Origin: Plakobranchus ocellatus
Taxonomy: Eukaryota > Mollusca > Gastropoda > Plakobranchidae
NCBI GenBank assembly: GCA_019648995.1
Contig: BLXT01008440.1
Coordinates: forward strand, 1,240,342-1,264,608
Direction: 5' to 3'
DNA length: 24,267 nucleotides
A program made the translations under genes and the position numbers. This document shows positions 1-12,600 of this stretch, piece after piece; position 1 is the first letter of the stretch; each line of letters begins with the position of its first letter. The notes beneath the pieces are model-generated. The model made no database searches. It saw only the letters and a program-made list of their open reading frames with translations, and had not been told where the DNA came from.

Positions 1-1585
1 ACCAGGGATCACTTGTTGGCAGGAAGCTGAACCCTAGAAACAAAATGGCTGCCATATTATTATAAACCTTAAAGGGTTAATCTAGGTCTGGATCTTAGAA
101 AGCCTATGATCTTTTTTATTATTGTCCGTCCGAGGATTTGTGCCATGATTGTATGAGGTTAAGTAAACTGTTAAGCAGCTTATCTTGTGCTATCGTAATT
201 TTAGTCTACTGAAATATAAGTTTTTAAACAAAAAAAAATTTTTTTCAATTTATCTAGATCTTCATTTTGTACTAAGTACAAATCAGTTTTTTTTTCTTTT
301 TCGAAATTGAATTTGGCGTAAGTCCTTAGGCTACCTTGAGAAGTGTTAAGAGTCTGGAATCTCAATATCTTTGTAACAAATTCAGATCTAGAGATCTACC
401 TCAAAATAGGGGTTTATATTTAATCATCTAGCCAGGGCCTACATCATGCGAAAGTCTTGTTTGACTGGGGAGCGATAATCGACATCTTCATGCATCTAGG
501 TCTACATCCAGGCCAAGATTTTAGATCTAATTATATTGAAATGTAACCACACCAATTTCTGTTTCTTCTTATCTAGGTGCCCTGTCTTGAACAGACATTA
601 GTGATCATGATCCTCCACTCAAACCTGTTCAATTTCAGTTTGTTTACTCATTTTAAAATAACACCACATCAGGTAATAAAACTTGGTTCACTCAGTTTCT
701 AAGTCACAAAATCACCAACTTATCCTGCAAATTTCATAACACTATGTGTAGTGGATTTTTTTTCGAATTAGAGGACATAATTTCTAATAATTATAGATTC
801 ACTGTCCCTTGCTTGGGAGTTGAACCCATCATTTCTCACATAACAGCCAAGCACCCTAAGATTTGTTCCACCATTTACTCTGAAAGTGCAATAACATTCC
901 TGTAAGGATCACTTCTCCTACTTCGAACATGATAAATTTTTTACCAGTTCAAATGGGCATGAGACCGCAGGAAGTGATGTGATTACAAAATTGAATTTTA
1001 ATCAGCTTCACATTATTCTTATGATTTCATTTCATATATTTTTTCCATTGAGTAACATGTAAGCAATGAAAATGCTGTTTGAGCAGCAATTTTGTGTGAA
1101 TTTACTATTTAATACTTTAATTTATCATTTGATCGTCACATTGTGAGAAAATTAACAGAGAGCTTTTACTGAAGACAAATTTTCCTCTTATTTGATGTGA
1201 CTTGAGGCCTGAGGAATTATGACATTAGTATTCACTAGATTTCATTTAAAAAATGGGTGTATCTTTACTGGTTCATGTAAGATTTCAATTTCATCATATG
1301 GTGACACATATTTTATGAAAGCTGAACGTCTCAAGATTTTAATTCTGTTGGTGTTTTGAGCCACAAGATTATCATGTGAGAGTAAACAGAGAGAAAATGC
1401 TATGTAAACAAAATATGTGAGGGAAGGTCCAAATCTTAACTTTTTTGGGCAACAACATTATGTATGCGTTATAAACAAAAACATAAAAACCAGTTAAACA
1501 TCACAGAAATCATCAGAAAATATGCATGCAAATGCATACCACATATACACACTTTCCCTTTTTCCTTATATTTACTGTTACATAC
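1..1585 (-). other. Intron 12 (partial): AT-rich, no kinase C-lobe exon found
   Basis: The stretch to the left of the exon 12 donor is AT-rich with many short A and T runs and AGATCTAGAGATCT-type words. I searched the minus strand for the catalytic-loop, APE and DWW regions expected of the C-lobe and found none. The only structured item is a tRNA-like SINE fragment near 800-880. The next coding exon must lie beyond position 1. Confidence 0.7.
795..880 (-). repeat. tRNA-derived SINE head fragment
   Basis: Read on the minus strand, this segment runs TTAGGGTGCTTGGCTGTTA, then GTGAGAAATG, then GGTTCAACTCC. This is the order of a tRNA D-arm end, anticodon region and B-box. GGTTCAACTCC is close to the polymerase III B-box GGTTCGANTCC. 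The 5' part (A-box side, GGTGGAACAAATC) is diverged and the cloverleaf stems are broken. It is therefore a SINE remnant rather than a functional tRNA gene. Its family is not recognised. Confidence 0.6.
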
Positions 1586-3651
1586 CTACAAACTATTCCC
1601 AATGAGTGCAAGCGTGATACCGCTACCACCATCTGGGCTGTCCATTTCTTAATGCTGGTCTCTGGAATTCGAGCCTGATCTGCAAGGGTTGAATCCAGAC
1701 GTTCAAACATGGCTGCAACAGTGTGAGCCCGATTACGTGTTGGAGACTTGAGGTCACATTCAAAAGAAGCAGATCGGGTCATCTCCTTAGAGTCTATGCG
1801 GCTAAGTGACAGCCTTGCAATGGTGCCTCTGACTGCAGGACTGACTTTGGTGGGAGGCCCTGTGCTTATTGCACTTACTGGTGGTTTACTATCACAGCTA
1901 AATTTCTTTGGATCCTGAGCCTCTGATCCAGTTTTAGGCAATGCGAGAGGACCTGATGGTTCATTTAAAGAGCTAGCCACTGGCGCATTAGAATTTTCTT
2001 CCACTGTATTTTTCAGGGGAGAGGAGTTGAAAGAAAATTCAGAACTAGCCAACCTCTCTCTTGCATTGACAGACACCTCTGACTCTGTGTTTTCATCAGG
2101 ATCATCATCTGAGGACCTATTCAAATCATATATGCTTGGTTCCTCCGCAGATGAATCATTAGAGCAACTAGAGGGCTGCTTGGTCACAGATTTGGTATCA
2201 TCACTTTTATTTGTAGTTGATGGACACTCAGATTGGTTTGGGAAACTGGAAACCTCTAAAGTAGCAGGGTCAGACTGAGAGACAGTTGGACCAGATGAAT
2301 CATTAGTCTCTGAAAGGACTATGTCTACATGCTTTAAGAGGTCCCTAGAAGACCGGATAAGATCATCAGAATTGAAAGTGGGGGCATAGACTTCTACACT
2401 TTGATGGTCTTCTTTAGGAAGGATTCCACTAAAGCTTAGCTGTCTTTTCTTAGCATCTCTAATAAGATCCTGTGTCTCCTGTGAAAAATAGGAGTAAGAT
2501 GAGGTTTGATCAACACTAAAATGGCGCGATGCAAGCAGCTTCCTTGTTCTGAAATCTTTTGTATCCTCACCACTCTGCTTGTCATCTTGGAGATTCGGAA
2601 GTTTCCCTGCAGTAAATACCTGATCTTCTAAAGTTTCATTTTTGCAAATATTACTACGTGAATTTTCAGGAGCATTATCTGCACTGCACTGAATGGAATC
2701 CGAGTCTTCTGGAATGCTAGGAATTCTGTCTATACAGGATGAGGAGGATGAGTTTAGCCGTACTGGAACATCTTCACTGTCAAAACTATTGATAGAAAAA
2801 TCCTCAATATTGTGATGCGTTTCCCCAAGAATCTTTTGAAAATGCCCATCCTCCATCTCCTCCAGTCCAGGAGTGGAAGGTAAAACAGAATCGCCAGGAG
2901 GTGCTGAAACATACATATCATCAGAAAGGTTAGAAAGACGTCTACTCAAAGGAGTTTTAGTGGAATGCTTTGGAATTGTTTCCAACACTTGATCATTAAA
3001 ACTATCATGACTTTCAGCTTCATGAGTGCTTTCATTCACATGTTCAGCAGTGTTGTTGCTGCTTGGACCAAGCCCTTTGTAAAGTATGACAGTGTTGTGA
3101 TTATTTTTATTATCAGTGTCCAAACCAATTTCATTACTTTCTGTCTGACTAGGCGAAGAAATGATATCTTTTCTGTCAGTTTCAATCACATCAGAATCTT
3201 TTCTTTTCTGCAAAATAGAAAATCTCATTGCACTAGCACCTAACCCATCCGAACTCTGAACTGTACCTTTATTCTCAATCAAAAGTTGAGTTTTTATATC
3301 TCCAAGATCCTTTGAAGGTGGCTCCAAAATTGTATCTTTGCTCTCTAGCAATACTTCAACACTTGAAGAAACTTCTGATTCCATTTTAGTTCCTGAGTAA
3401 ACATTCCTGGCTGGCTGGTTTTCATTAGTTACATTCAAATCAGGACCAACATTGCTCTGACAATTTAAGCCTCGTTCGTTATGAAGATAATCCCCAATAT
3501 AGGTCCAAAGCTTGCCACCACTGGCGTACTGCAGCAACAGAAAAATGCAATTGTCTGTTTCAAAAAATCGGTGAAGGCTCACCATGTGTGGACAAGATGT
3601 TGGAAGAACACTCTGGCTTCGCTCTGTTTCAGAAGTTGATTTAGGGATGGA
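1586..3651 (-). CDS. RPS6KC1: RPS6KC1 exon 12: kinase hinge, ~600-residue insert, start of catalytic loop
   Basis: This single exon of 2066 bases encodes 688 residues plus two bases. It starts after TTTTTTGCAG at 3651 and ends TTTGTAG|GTATGT at 1586 in phase 2. The first 60 residues finish the kinase N-lobe (CPHMVSLHRFF, IFLLLQYASGGKLWTYI). A Ser/Asp/Glu-rich, probably disordered insert of roughly 580-600 residues follows, with RRLSNLSDD, RSASFE and RNRAHTV as possible phosphosites. Then FERLDSTLADQARIP, WTAQMVVAV and GIVC resume the kinase, aligning with FEDLDKKL, WAAEMVVAL and GIVCRDLNPNN of the vertebrate protein. The HRD histidine position is Cys, as in vertebrates. The remaining kinase exons are outside the window. 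Confidence 0.95.
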
Positions 3652-6600
3652 CTGCAAAAAAAGGATGTAAAAACAAAACATGATGCTATCAAAAGTGATA
3701 TTGGCAAGCTTACTTTTGTTTATTTTAACATGCAAGAGCTCATGGACATTTTCTAACACATTTTTTAATTGAAAATTATTCTGTCTTAATAGCATAGTGA
3801 AATTGAATAGACTGTTTATTATTTATATTCCAAATAAATGATCATTTGAGCCTATATGGTCCCAAAAGCAATACAACCCCCACACTACACCCTTATTTTC
3901 CTCAGTTTTAGGCTGATAATTTTGGCTAAAATGGTCAAACATGCAAGAAAGATCAACAACTGAATCCCACTCAATCTGGAATAAATACTGATGAAAGACC
4001 AGCAATTGAATCCCATACAATCTTAATTAAAACTAAAATAATATGTGAGGCAACCACAAGTTACACTTTGGACATATTGAGTTATGAACGTCATGTATTA
4101 GACATAATTTATATTGCTAGGAAAAAAAAAACAACTTAATATCTCTATCCTAATTTAGTTAATGGATATCCAAATTTTCATGAATTTATTCCAGATTGAG
4201 TGAGATTCAGTCTTTGGTCTTTCTTGAATATTTGGCCTGTTTAGCCAAAATTGTCAGTCTAAAATTTGGAAATAAATGGAGAGAATCTTAATAATCTCAG
4301 GCATGCAGATGATACAGTTTTGAAAGCAGGATCTGGAGAACTCCAAAAAATTTTAGATACTGCGGTTTAAGAGAGCAAACGAAAGGGTCTGTCTTTGAAT
4401 GTTAGAAAACAGAATGTATAGTCATCTCAAATAAATCCTCTAACCCCAAGTGCAATCTCATTAGCAAAAGCAAACAAATCAAACAACTTATAAAATTCAA
4501 ATATCTAATTTACCTGATTACATTATGTGGTAGAGCCACAAGTGAAATAAGTAAAAGAATAGCTATGGTCAAAGATTCATTCCAAAAAATGAAACCAACA
4601 CTGGCAACAGAAACATGAGTGTGAAAAACCAAAAAAGGGTAATGAAAACATATATGTATATTCAGTACTTTTGTATGGTAGCAAGTGTTAGGCAATTAAC
4701 AAGGAAACGGAGAAAAAAATAGAAGTAGTAAAGATGTGGTTTATCAGAAGAATGATTGAGGATATCATGGACAGAAAAAAAATCCAATGAATTGGTACTG
4801 AAAGAGGCTAATCTTCAGCAATCACTAATTAAGTCATAAGATAGAGGCACTACAATTTTTAGGCCATATTTGCAGACACTAGGGTTTAGGACACTTAGCA
4901 ATCACTGGAAAGATTAAAGGCAAATGCAGTAGAGGTAAACAGAGAATAACTTTTATTGAAAGTCTTAAGTCATGGGCAATCGGCAAGGGTAGCAACAACA
5001 ACTTTTACTTTAACTAAGAGGTTAACTGAGTATAGGTTTGAACATGGAGGAACATGATTGCCAATGTCTGTTCCAGACAAGGTACTTAAAGAGGAAGAAG
5101 ATTTTCATAAGCTTTCAGAGTGAATAAAAAAATGTTTAAAAGGCTCTAGTATAAAAGTATTCGCAGCGACTTGTGCCTGATTTACTCTGCTTGCCCCACA
5201 TAAAAATTCTTTTATTTGAAACAATTTTATTGATATGAGGATACAAGATTATAAGAGATTGGCAGAGATATGTAATGTCTCTTGTGTTTTAAAATATGAA
5301 GTAAAATAATCTTAAGAAATCTTGAGGATATATCTTGAGGCTTAAAAGTAAACAGAAAATCGTAATAATTTTAGATATGCAGATGATACAGTTTTAATAA
5401 CAAAATCTGGAGAACAACTCTGAAAACTTTTAAATATTGTTGTTTTAGACAGCAAAAGAATGTGAAAAAAAATGGAATGCATGATCATCCTCAAAGCCCC
5501 TAATGCAATTTTGTTAGCTGGTGAAAAAATCAAACGAGGCACAAAATTCATACGCCTTGGCTACCTGATAACATCAGACAGTAGATGCACAATTGAAATA
5601 AGTAAAGAAAGTGGCTACGGACAAAGATAGGTTGCAAAAAATGAAACCAATACTGACAAACAGAAGTGGAAGTATAGACAGCAAAATAAGGGTAAATGAA
5701 AACATGTATGGTCAATACTGTTACATGAAGATGAGTGTTGAAAATTAAAAAGGAAACAAACAGGAAACTAGAAGCGATAGAGATGCAGTTTATCACAAGA
5801 ATGCCAAGGATATCATGGACGATAATGAATTCGTATTGAAAGAAGTTTAACTTGAGCTATCATCCGTTAAAACCATATGACCATATGAGGGAGGCAAGTA
5901 ACATTTCTAGGACACATTTGCCGACATGAGGGTTCAGATCATTTCGCAATCACTTGAAAGATTGAAGGCAAATCCAGTAGAGGTAGACGAAGAACAACTT
6001 TTATTGAAAGTCTTAACTCATGGGCAATAAGTAATAGTGGCAACAACAATCGTATATGGTTAACTGAGAACTGGTTTGAGTGAAAAACCATGATTATCAA
6101 TGTTTGTTCTGAACAGGGCATCTAAAGAATAGAACAGCATCTCTATTTCAAAAATTATAATTGAGCCCTGTAAAAACTAAGAAAATTAATAACAATCTAC
6201 GCTGAAAATAGAGGCTATTGATAAAGAGTTCTTTAATCATTAGTTGATTTTATTAGATGAACCTAGCTCAAACCTTTATGACGAATGTCTCATCTGTCCC
6301 TTTGTCTCGAACAAGGATGACCTTATCGATGGTTCCCAAAACCTGGAAGTTGCGCAATTCTCTTACTGATCCTCTTATGAATGCAAAAGATGGATCAAGG
6401 TCAAGAGAAGGGGATAGAAAACTGTCAGCCTAAGAAGTAAAAATAAACATAAATAGAAAAGCAACATGATATTCAATTTCAACCCTTCAATTATATACAA
6501 ATATATGATTCATGGTGAACTACAGAAAGATAATTTAATGCAACTAATTACATTTTATGATTCATATTTACCTTATCATGAAACACAAAAATTTGAAAGC

Positions 6601-9600
6601 ATATGTTGAAATTATAAAACACTAACAAAAACATGAAAAGATAAAAATCATACAAATTGATTATTAAGGCAGAAAACAGACAAGGCCATGAAAATGCATT
6701 TTCTGCACGTGCATTAAAATATTTTGTAAAACATCCCATATTTTGCCGTTGAGTTTGTTTTATTCGAAGGATGTGCTATTATGGAAGCTGTGTAAGCAAG
6801 GATTTGCAATAAATTCCTGTTTTAGTGATTTTATGTGAGGGTGCAGGAATCACAACAGGAAAGATCTGCTTGGATTTAGGAGTGGACTTTTTTTTCATTC
6901 GAAGTTCAAACTTTCTACAGATTCAAAGATTTTTTTTTTTTTTAAATGTTTAATGTTGTTTAATTACCAATTTAAAAAAAAGATGACGTCATGACCTAGT
7001 TCTGTCGTGAAAACCGGTGTGTATTTTTCAATAAATTTAAACCTTAAAAATGAGCTGAGCCAGGAATTAACACTTTATATCGAAGAATTAGTATGTCATA
7101 AGAATACAAAAGTGTTCAAACAGCATGATTTTATGAATTTCAAACTGCAGCCATTCATTTATTGTGAGCATGCGCTTTCCCATCGTGCAAATTCAGCCTG
7201 CGCATACTGGATAAACTAGCCCCCCTTTTTTTCTGCATTGGTCTGAGGAACATTTGACTAGTTAAAATTTAATCCTTTTTTTCTGCGTTGGTTTGAGAAA
7301 TTGACTAGTTAAAATTTAATCCTTTTTTACTTCTATTATTAGTGAAACATTCGTTTTTCCTCCATTAAGGCTTTTATTGTCAACTATAAACAAGAAATTG
7401 TTTTCTGTCGTCTGTGCGCTAATTTCTGCCTGCAACTAGATGGAAAAAAATGGCCACCATAAAGGAAAGAAAGAGTGAAAGTTGCCATAGATGCTTTCTC
7501 TTACGGGCCCGATCGACCATGATTTTTTTGCTTTGTTCTCTTCCAAAATTCCAGAAAAAAAAAACTGTTTAAATGCTAAAGTGGTACCATTTTAGCCACT
7601 TCAAAGTAGTTTTGGGTCGTGAATATACTTTAGGGAGTGTAGGTCTAGGCCTAATAGCGACATTTCATAGGCTAGATCTAGATCTAATCTTGGGTAGACT
7701 AATTCAGAAAAATTCCTTGTGTAATTTTGCTCTATTATTAAAGTAGATTTGAAGCCTATTTCAGATCATTTGGGCCTAGGTGGTGAAAAATAAGTTAATA
7801 TTCAATCAAGGAAAAAAAAAAGCCTACTACAGACCTCCCTCATCCCTAAGAATAAGTCACATGATAAACTATAGGCCAGCCCATAAAGGTTTATTGAAGC
7901 TGATCTCTATCTTTTTTGTTAAAAATATTCTTATTATTTCCACTCTGTTTCAGAGAACATAATATATACTGGCCTATCTGATTAAAATGAATCACATTAC
8001 TAGTATAAAGGGTTGAAATAAAGGCCATATATTTCGTTTTGAGTATAGGATATATATAGCAGATTGAGGTTTATAAATAATTTCCTTTTCATGCAAGTTA
8101 TGATGAAATGTTTTATGGTCATCAAATCAGAAGCAAAAAAGAAAAAAAATTTGGGAAGCAAAGCACAACATTGAAAACAGAGTCATATATCTAAGATATA
8201 ACACAATTAGCCATCAATCTTCAAAGAAACAAGTCAATTTGACATGCAGACAAATTTCATGTAAAAGGTACATAAAGGCAGAAATCAAACATAACTGAGT
8301 AAAAGTAAAAAAAAATATATTGTTAGCATTAATATTGATAAGTATGTATGATAATTTTTTTTATAACATTTGTGTTTATGCATTCTGTATCAAAAAATGT
8401 GTGCAGAAAATAATCTTTACACTTTTTTTTTTTTTTCGCAGGTTATCAAGTTGAGAAGGATCAGAGATAAAATATTTGTGCCTCTGAGTTAACAAAAAAA
8501 AAATAACTGGATATCACAGAACGTCACCCTCATCTATATATCAAAGTACCAACCTGGTATTTATAATCAGAAAACAAAAGAAAACAGAAATAGTGAATGT
8601 TCTTTAAACGTATGCAGCTTTTTTTTCTTTTTTCTGTCGCACTTTACAATATTCATTTATTTTCTCATTTTGCTTTTTTTTTTTTTTTTGTGTCTAGATG
8701 TTTGAAAATCTTCTCTTAATGTTTCAAAACATGTTATTGTTATGTACAATAAAAGAGGGCTTGCCAAAAAAGTTGTCTATTTGTATCAATTTATTTCAAT
8801 TTTTTTTTTTTTTTTACTGTCCATTGTCATAGAATTGTCTTCCTTTTATTAAAAAGCATAATTAAGTTTTCCCAACTCATGCATTTAGAGTTCATATAAC
8901 CCATTTGTAGATTATGACTTATAAAGTGCATTTGGAGTGTTTCCTATGGGAAAATAAGACTGTTTCTGGATTTAAAGAAAATTTGGAGTCGGTGACCTTG
9001 ACCTCCTGAAATGCATTTCTAAGAGTTTGTTGCTCAAAATTTTTGCATTTCTGAATTCCCCAGACTCAGAGCTAAATTTTGACATATGATTCATCACTGT
9101 GCATTATAAATGAAAAATGGCCAAAATTGACTTTTCAGGACGCTCAAGACCTCTGTCTGTTTTCTGCCTTAAGCAAGACAAAACATTGTCAGACACTTGG
9201 ATGAAGCATGAAACTTTCAGTTTAAAGTTCAAATGTTTTTGGATTTGTTTTCAAGCTGAATCTTTCAAAATCTGAATGTTAATTTCTCATGTTTAAAAGG
9301 GACCACTTAATATTCAATGTCAACAATAAATTAAAAAAAAAAACCAAGACCTACCCCCCATCTTCTTTCATCCACTACTTCTGATGCTAGGTGCCTGTTG
9401 AATAAATCTTCTGCCTTCATCAGGTACTGAGCAGTTTTTCGACGTACAGCATCTCTTCGAGTTTTGTTCATATCCCCTGAATGTACAGATGTGTTTAGTT
9501 ATATGAATCATGCATACATGAATTAATAAAATGAATTGAACCTCTTGTCCAAATCTGCTTTGATTGATTGATTGATTGATTGATTTTCTGTATCTCTTAA

Positions 9601-12600
9601 ATTTTAATCTTGCAGCCATACCTGAAGATCAGAATCTTACTTGCTTTGTACCTTATTTATTTAAAAAAAAACAAAAAAACGGTTGGGCAATAAACAGACA
9701 TGCCAACCCCAAATTGTGCATCACAGTAATATTCACCTCTGCTCACAGGAATTCATAATGTGTCAGATGAATTTGCAAGCACAATTTAATTCACAAAAAC
9801 AAACTGCATTTACATCTCAGTTCATCTAATTAACCATTAGACATCCTTATAATCATATAGTATAATAATTCATTACATTCTAATTAAAATATCAGTAGGC
9901 AATTAATGAACCTCTGATCCATAAGATGAGAAAAAAAAACTCCCCTATAGATAGTCCCTTGAAATCACCTAGTCTTAAAAATTGGCAAATCCAAGAGTTT
10001 GGACACTGGGGGCTTTTTTTTTTTAAGTTGCACCTAAAAAAGTAACAGTTCGGCTTATTCTCCGTCTTATAGTTAATAGTTGCATGCAAAAAAACTCTGT
10101 GAGATAGGTCTACAGAAATGTTTTTCTCAATTGGGCCTATAATTATAATTCAATGTACTGAGTAGACTTGTATTAAATGAGCCCATTAAAAAAACTTCAA
10201 GCCAGATTATGGAGGACAGAAAATTCAGTGCAAAGATGAACTGGGGGTCCAAGAAAATCAAACTGACATCAATCATATCAGATGATAAAGACTTGAACTG
10301 AGAAATAACGATTGATATGACAAATCAACGGCCCAAGGCCATATTCTTTCTAACATGATTCCTACTAGTATTTTATAAATACTTTTCGAGATCAAGACTG
10401 GCAAGTCAGAATTCTTGACTTGATCTCTTGATCTCGACAAGGGTAATTTTCCTTAATTTTATAAAATAACAAACCTTAACATCAATATTGTTTACGTCAA
10501 GAGACTAGATCTGAGCCTTCCATTATGTTAAAAGGGACCTTCTGACTGCTGACTTTCATTACTGACCTAAATTTCGAGTCTGTTGATCAAATTTGAAACA
10601 GCTTTTGGATGGATATAATTTAGATCTAAACATGTCTAAACTGTGCCTAGTTTTGAGCAGAAGGAGAGAAAAATAAAGTAAAAAAAAAAAGGAACAAAGT
10701 AATATGTGTTTGGTATCAATAGCAGTAGAAAGAACTGAGGCAGCCAATTCTGAAGTCAGAATTTGGAAATATTAAATTTGATTCCCTGCCAAAAAAAAAA
10801 GCTCTGGCTGGGACCCAGTCATGCTTTGGTTGCCTTTTTTGGATCACATATTGGTGCAATTACTCTATCCTCACCAACCAGGATTGTAGAGTAAAAAAGG
10901 TCGCAAGGAGGTTGCAGTTGACCAGACTGCATTGTTTTCCACTATTTCATATTTGCACTTTTAGAATCTGCCAAAAGTCAGTATCCTGTCCGCTTTTAGT
11001 TAAACTTTGGCCTTTAACCTCTGCTTTCCTCGCCCCTCTTCACTGTACCATCAGTTAGATCTGCAAGTTGAATTACAGCAGGCTGCAATCAAACATCATT
11101 TTTACACACACACACATTCCTTTCCGCTTACTGGAGATTCTGTAACTCATGATGTAAGCAAGAAATTATATTCTGGCATGAGGCTATGGGGATCCAACTA
11201 AACTCAGAAAAGTCTAGATTCTTACAATTGTCCCTGCCTTAAGTGAGACTAGACTATAGTGATCCAGCTGCAGGCAGGCATATTTATTGTAGAATAGAGA
11301 GGGATAGAAGCAAGAAATGGTTAAAGTCCCACTGCAACTAAAGCCCTGTAGGTGAGTTCTGTAGTTTCACATGTAACCAAAGGGACACCTTTTTCTTTGA
11401 TCTACAGAGTAGACATTAAGAGGTCTATGGCAGATAAAAGCTTGCCATCTGACTACAGAAAAAATGGCTGGAGGCTGGGAAGTCAATTTTGAATTTACAT
11501 TGTAAAAATATGATTCAATTGGCCTTATCATAAAGGACCAACTTAAAGCATATCTAAATTTGATGAGGAAACCTCTAAACAATCACAAACTGAAAACCAA
11601 GCCCTCCACACACACACACAAAATCCACTACCGGTACCATTCTAAATGATTATATTAATAATCTCCACTGACACCCCTGTTTTTGTGCCATAATTGCCAG
11701 AATTTAGATGGCACACTTAGGTAACAGCAGATTTTAGATCTTGGCTTGTGCATTCTTACCATCAGATTTTTGCAAGCACAAAAAAGGCTACACTCTGAAT
11801 CTCAGTCCAGGTCACTCTTTTCAAATAACTTCACTGTTTGCAATAAGTGCCACATGCACATCCCTATGCAATGACCACAAGCACCAATGGCATAGGGTCA
11901 GTTTCAGGACCGAATAAATCTGCCTTTGTAACTGCAATTATTTTGTAATCATAATCCCCTGGCCTCTCAACATCTCTTGACACTAAGGTACAACCATCAT
12001 CTTACAGACAAATAGCTCCATTTGTAATGGCTGTTAGTATCTGAATAACATGCTACATCAGTATATATAAACATGATATTTTCAAAAAGAAAAATAACAA
12101 AGTAAAAGCACCTTTCAGACAGAGACATACCTTGTACTCCTTGCAGCAAAATACCCACACCACTTTTGTAATAGGCGAAGGCAACCTCAAAATCTCCATT
12201 TGCTTCACTATTCTGAGCCATGGAAATTTGGCTTGCAGCTAAGTAGATGTAGTCTTCTTTCCCTATATAGGTTTAAGGAAATTTTAAAAAAATCAAGTTT
12301 AATAAAAATGCGATGAAATAACAATGGGCATCTGACATCGTATTCCTCGTAATACATGTGGGTGTAAGTCATATTCAATCAAAATTAGGATCAAACAGAA
12401 TTCTCGCAAACAAACATAAAAAAAAAAATGTATTATAGTATACAAAAATTTGGGTGACTTGAGGAGTTTCAATGATAAAGAAAGGTCAACTTCATCAACA
12501 ATAGGCAAAGTGCGCTCAAGGGAAAAAACCCACAGGCCTTCTGGAATATTTACTTGATCAGACCTTGGATCGTGCTGCAATTGTAATAAACGCGGAAATG

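Larger units (their letters stand above)
3652..6273 (-). other. Intron 11, filled with decayed mobile elements
   Basis: This 2.6-kb intron holds, from left to right, an inverted repeat (3906-4264) and two tandem reverse-transcriptase remnants (about 4268-5089 and 5348-6125) that run against the host gene. Little of the intron is left as plain unique sequence. No host exon is needed, because exons 11 and 12 join in phase 0. Confidence 0.8.
9477..12130 (-). other. Intron 9: AT-rich, with (TGAT)n and a nested palindrome
   Basis: This 2.7-kb intron lies inside the MIT domain. It holds a TGAT microsatellite at 9561-9585, a nested palindrome at 10386-10437 and two CA runs (about 11104-11115 and 11609-11621). 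The short open frames are not convincing. Exons 9 and 10 join in phase 1 without any further exon. Confidence 0.7.

Noticed and set aside
795-880. Functional tRNA gene
   Set aside because: The A-box side and stems are too diverged; it fits a SINE remnant better.
1513-1585. Continuation of the exon 12 open frame past 1586
   Set aside because: After GIVC the family needs R-D-L-N-P; the sequence instead has a GTATGT donor and then unrelated residues to a stop, so it is intron.
1-1585. Possible kinase C-lobe exon in the leftmost 1.6 kb
   Set aside because: I looked for the catalytic-loop, APE and DWW segments on the minus strand and found none. GACCTAGATTAACCC at about 74-88 looked like D-L-N at first but reads into a stop.
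2027-2278. Plus-strand open frame antisense to exon 12
   Set aside because: It mirrors the strongly supported minus-strand coding exon and has no recognisable protein features.
2965-3243. Plus-strand open frame antisense to exon 12
   Set aside because: It is a shadow of the coding strand, with no start context or domain.
7007-7219. 70-codon plus-strand open frame in intron 10
   Set aside because: AT-rich composition, no family resemblance and no splice or promoter support.
9561-9585. TGAT repeat as the tail of a retrotransposon insertion
   Set aside because: Neither flank resembles the retrotransposon ORF seen at the right edge, so it is treated as a simple microsatellite.
12299-12580. Cassette exon of RPS6KC1 in intron 8
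   Set aside because: Exons 8 and 9 already join in phase 1, and reading the block in that phase from its CAG acceptor meets a stop after about five codons.
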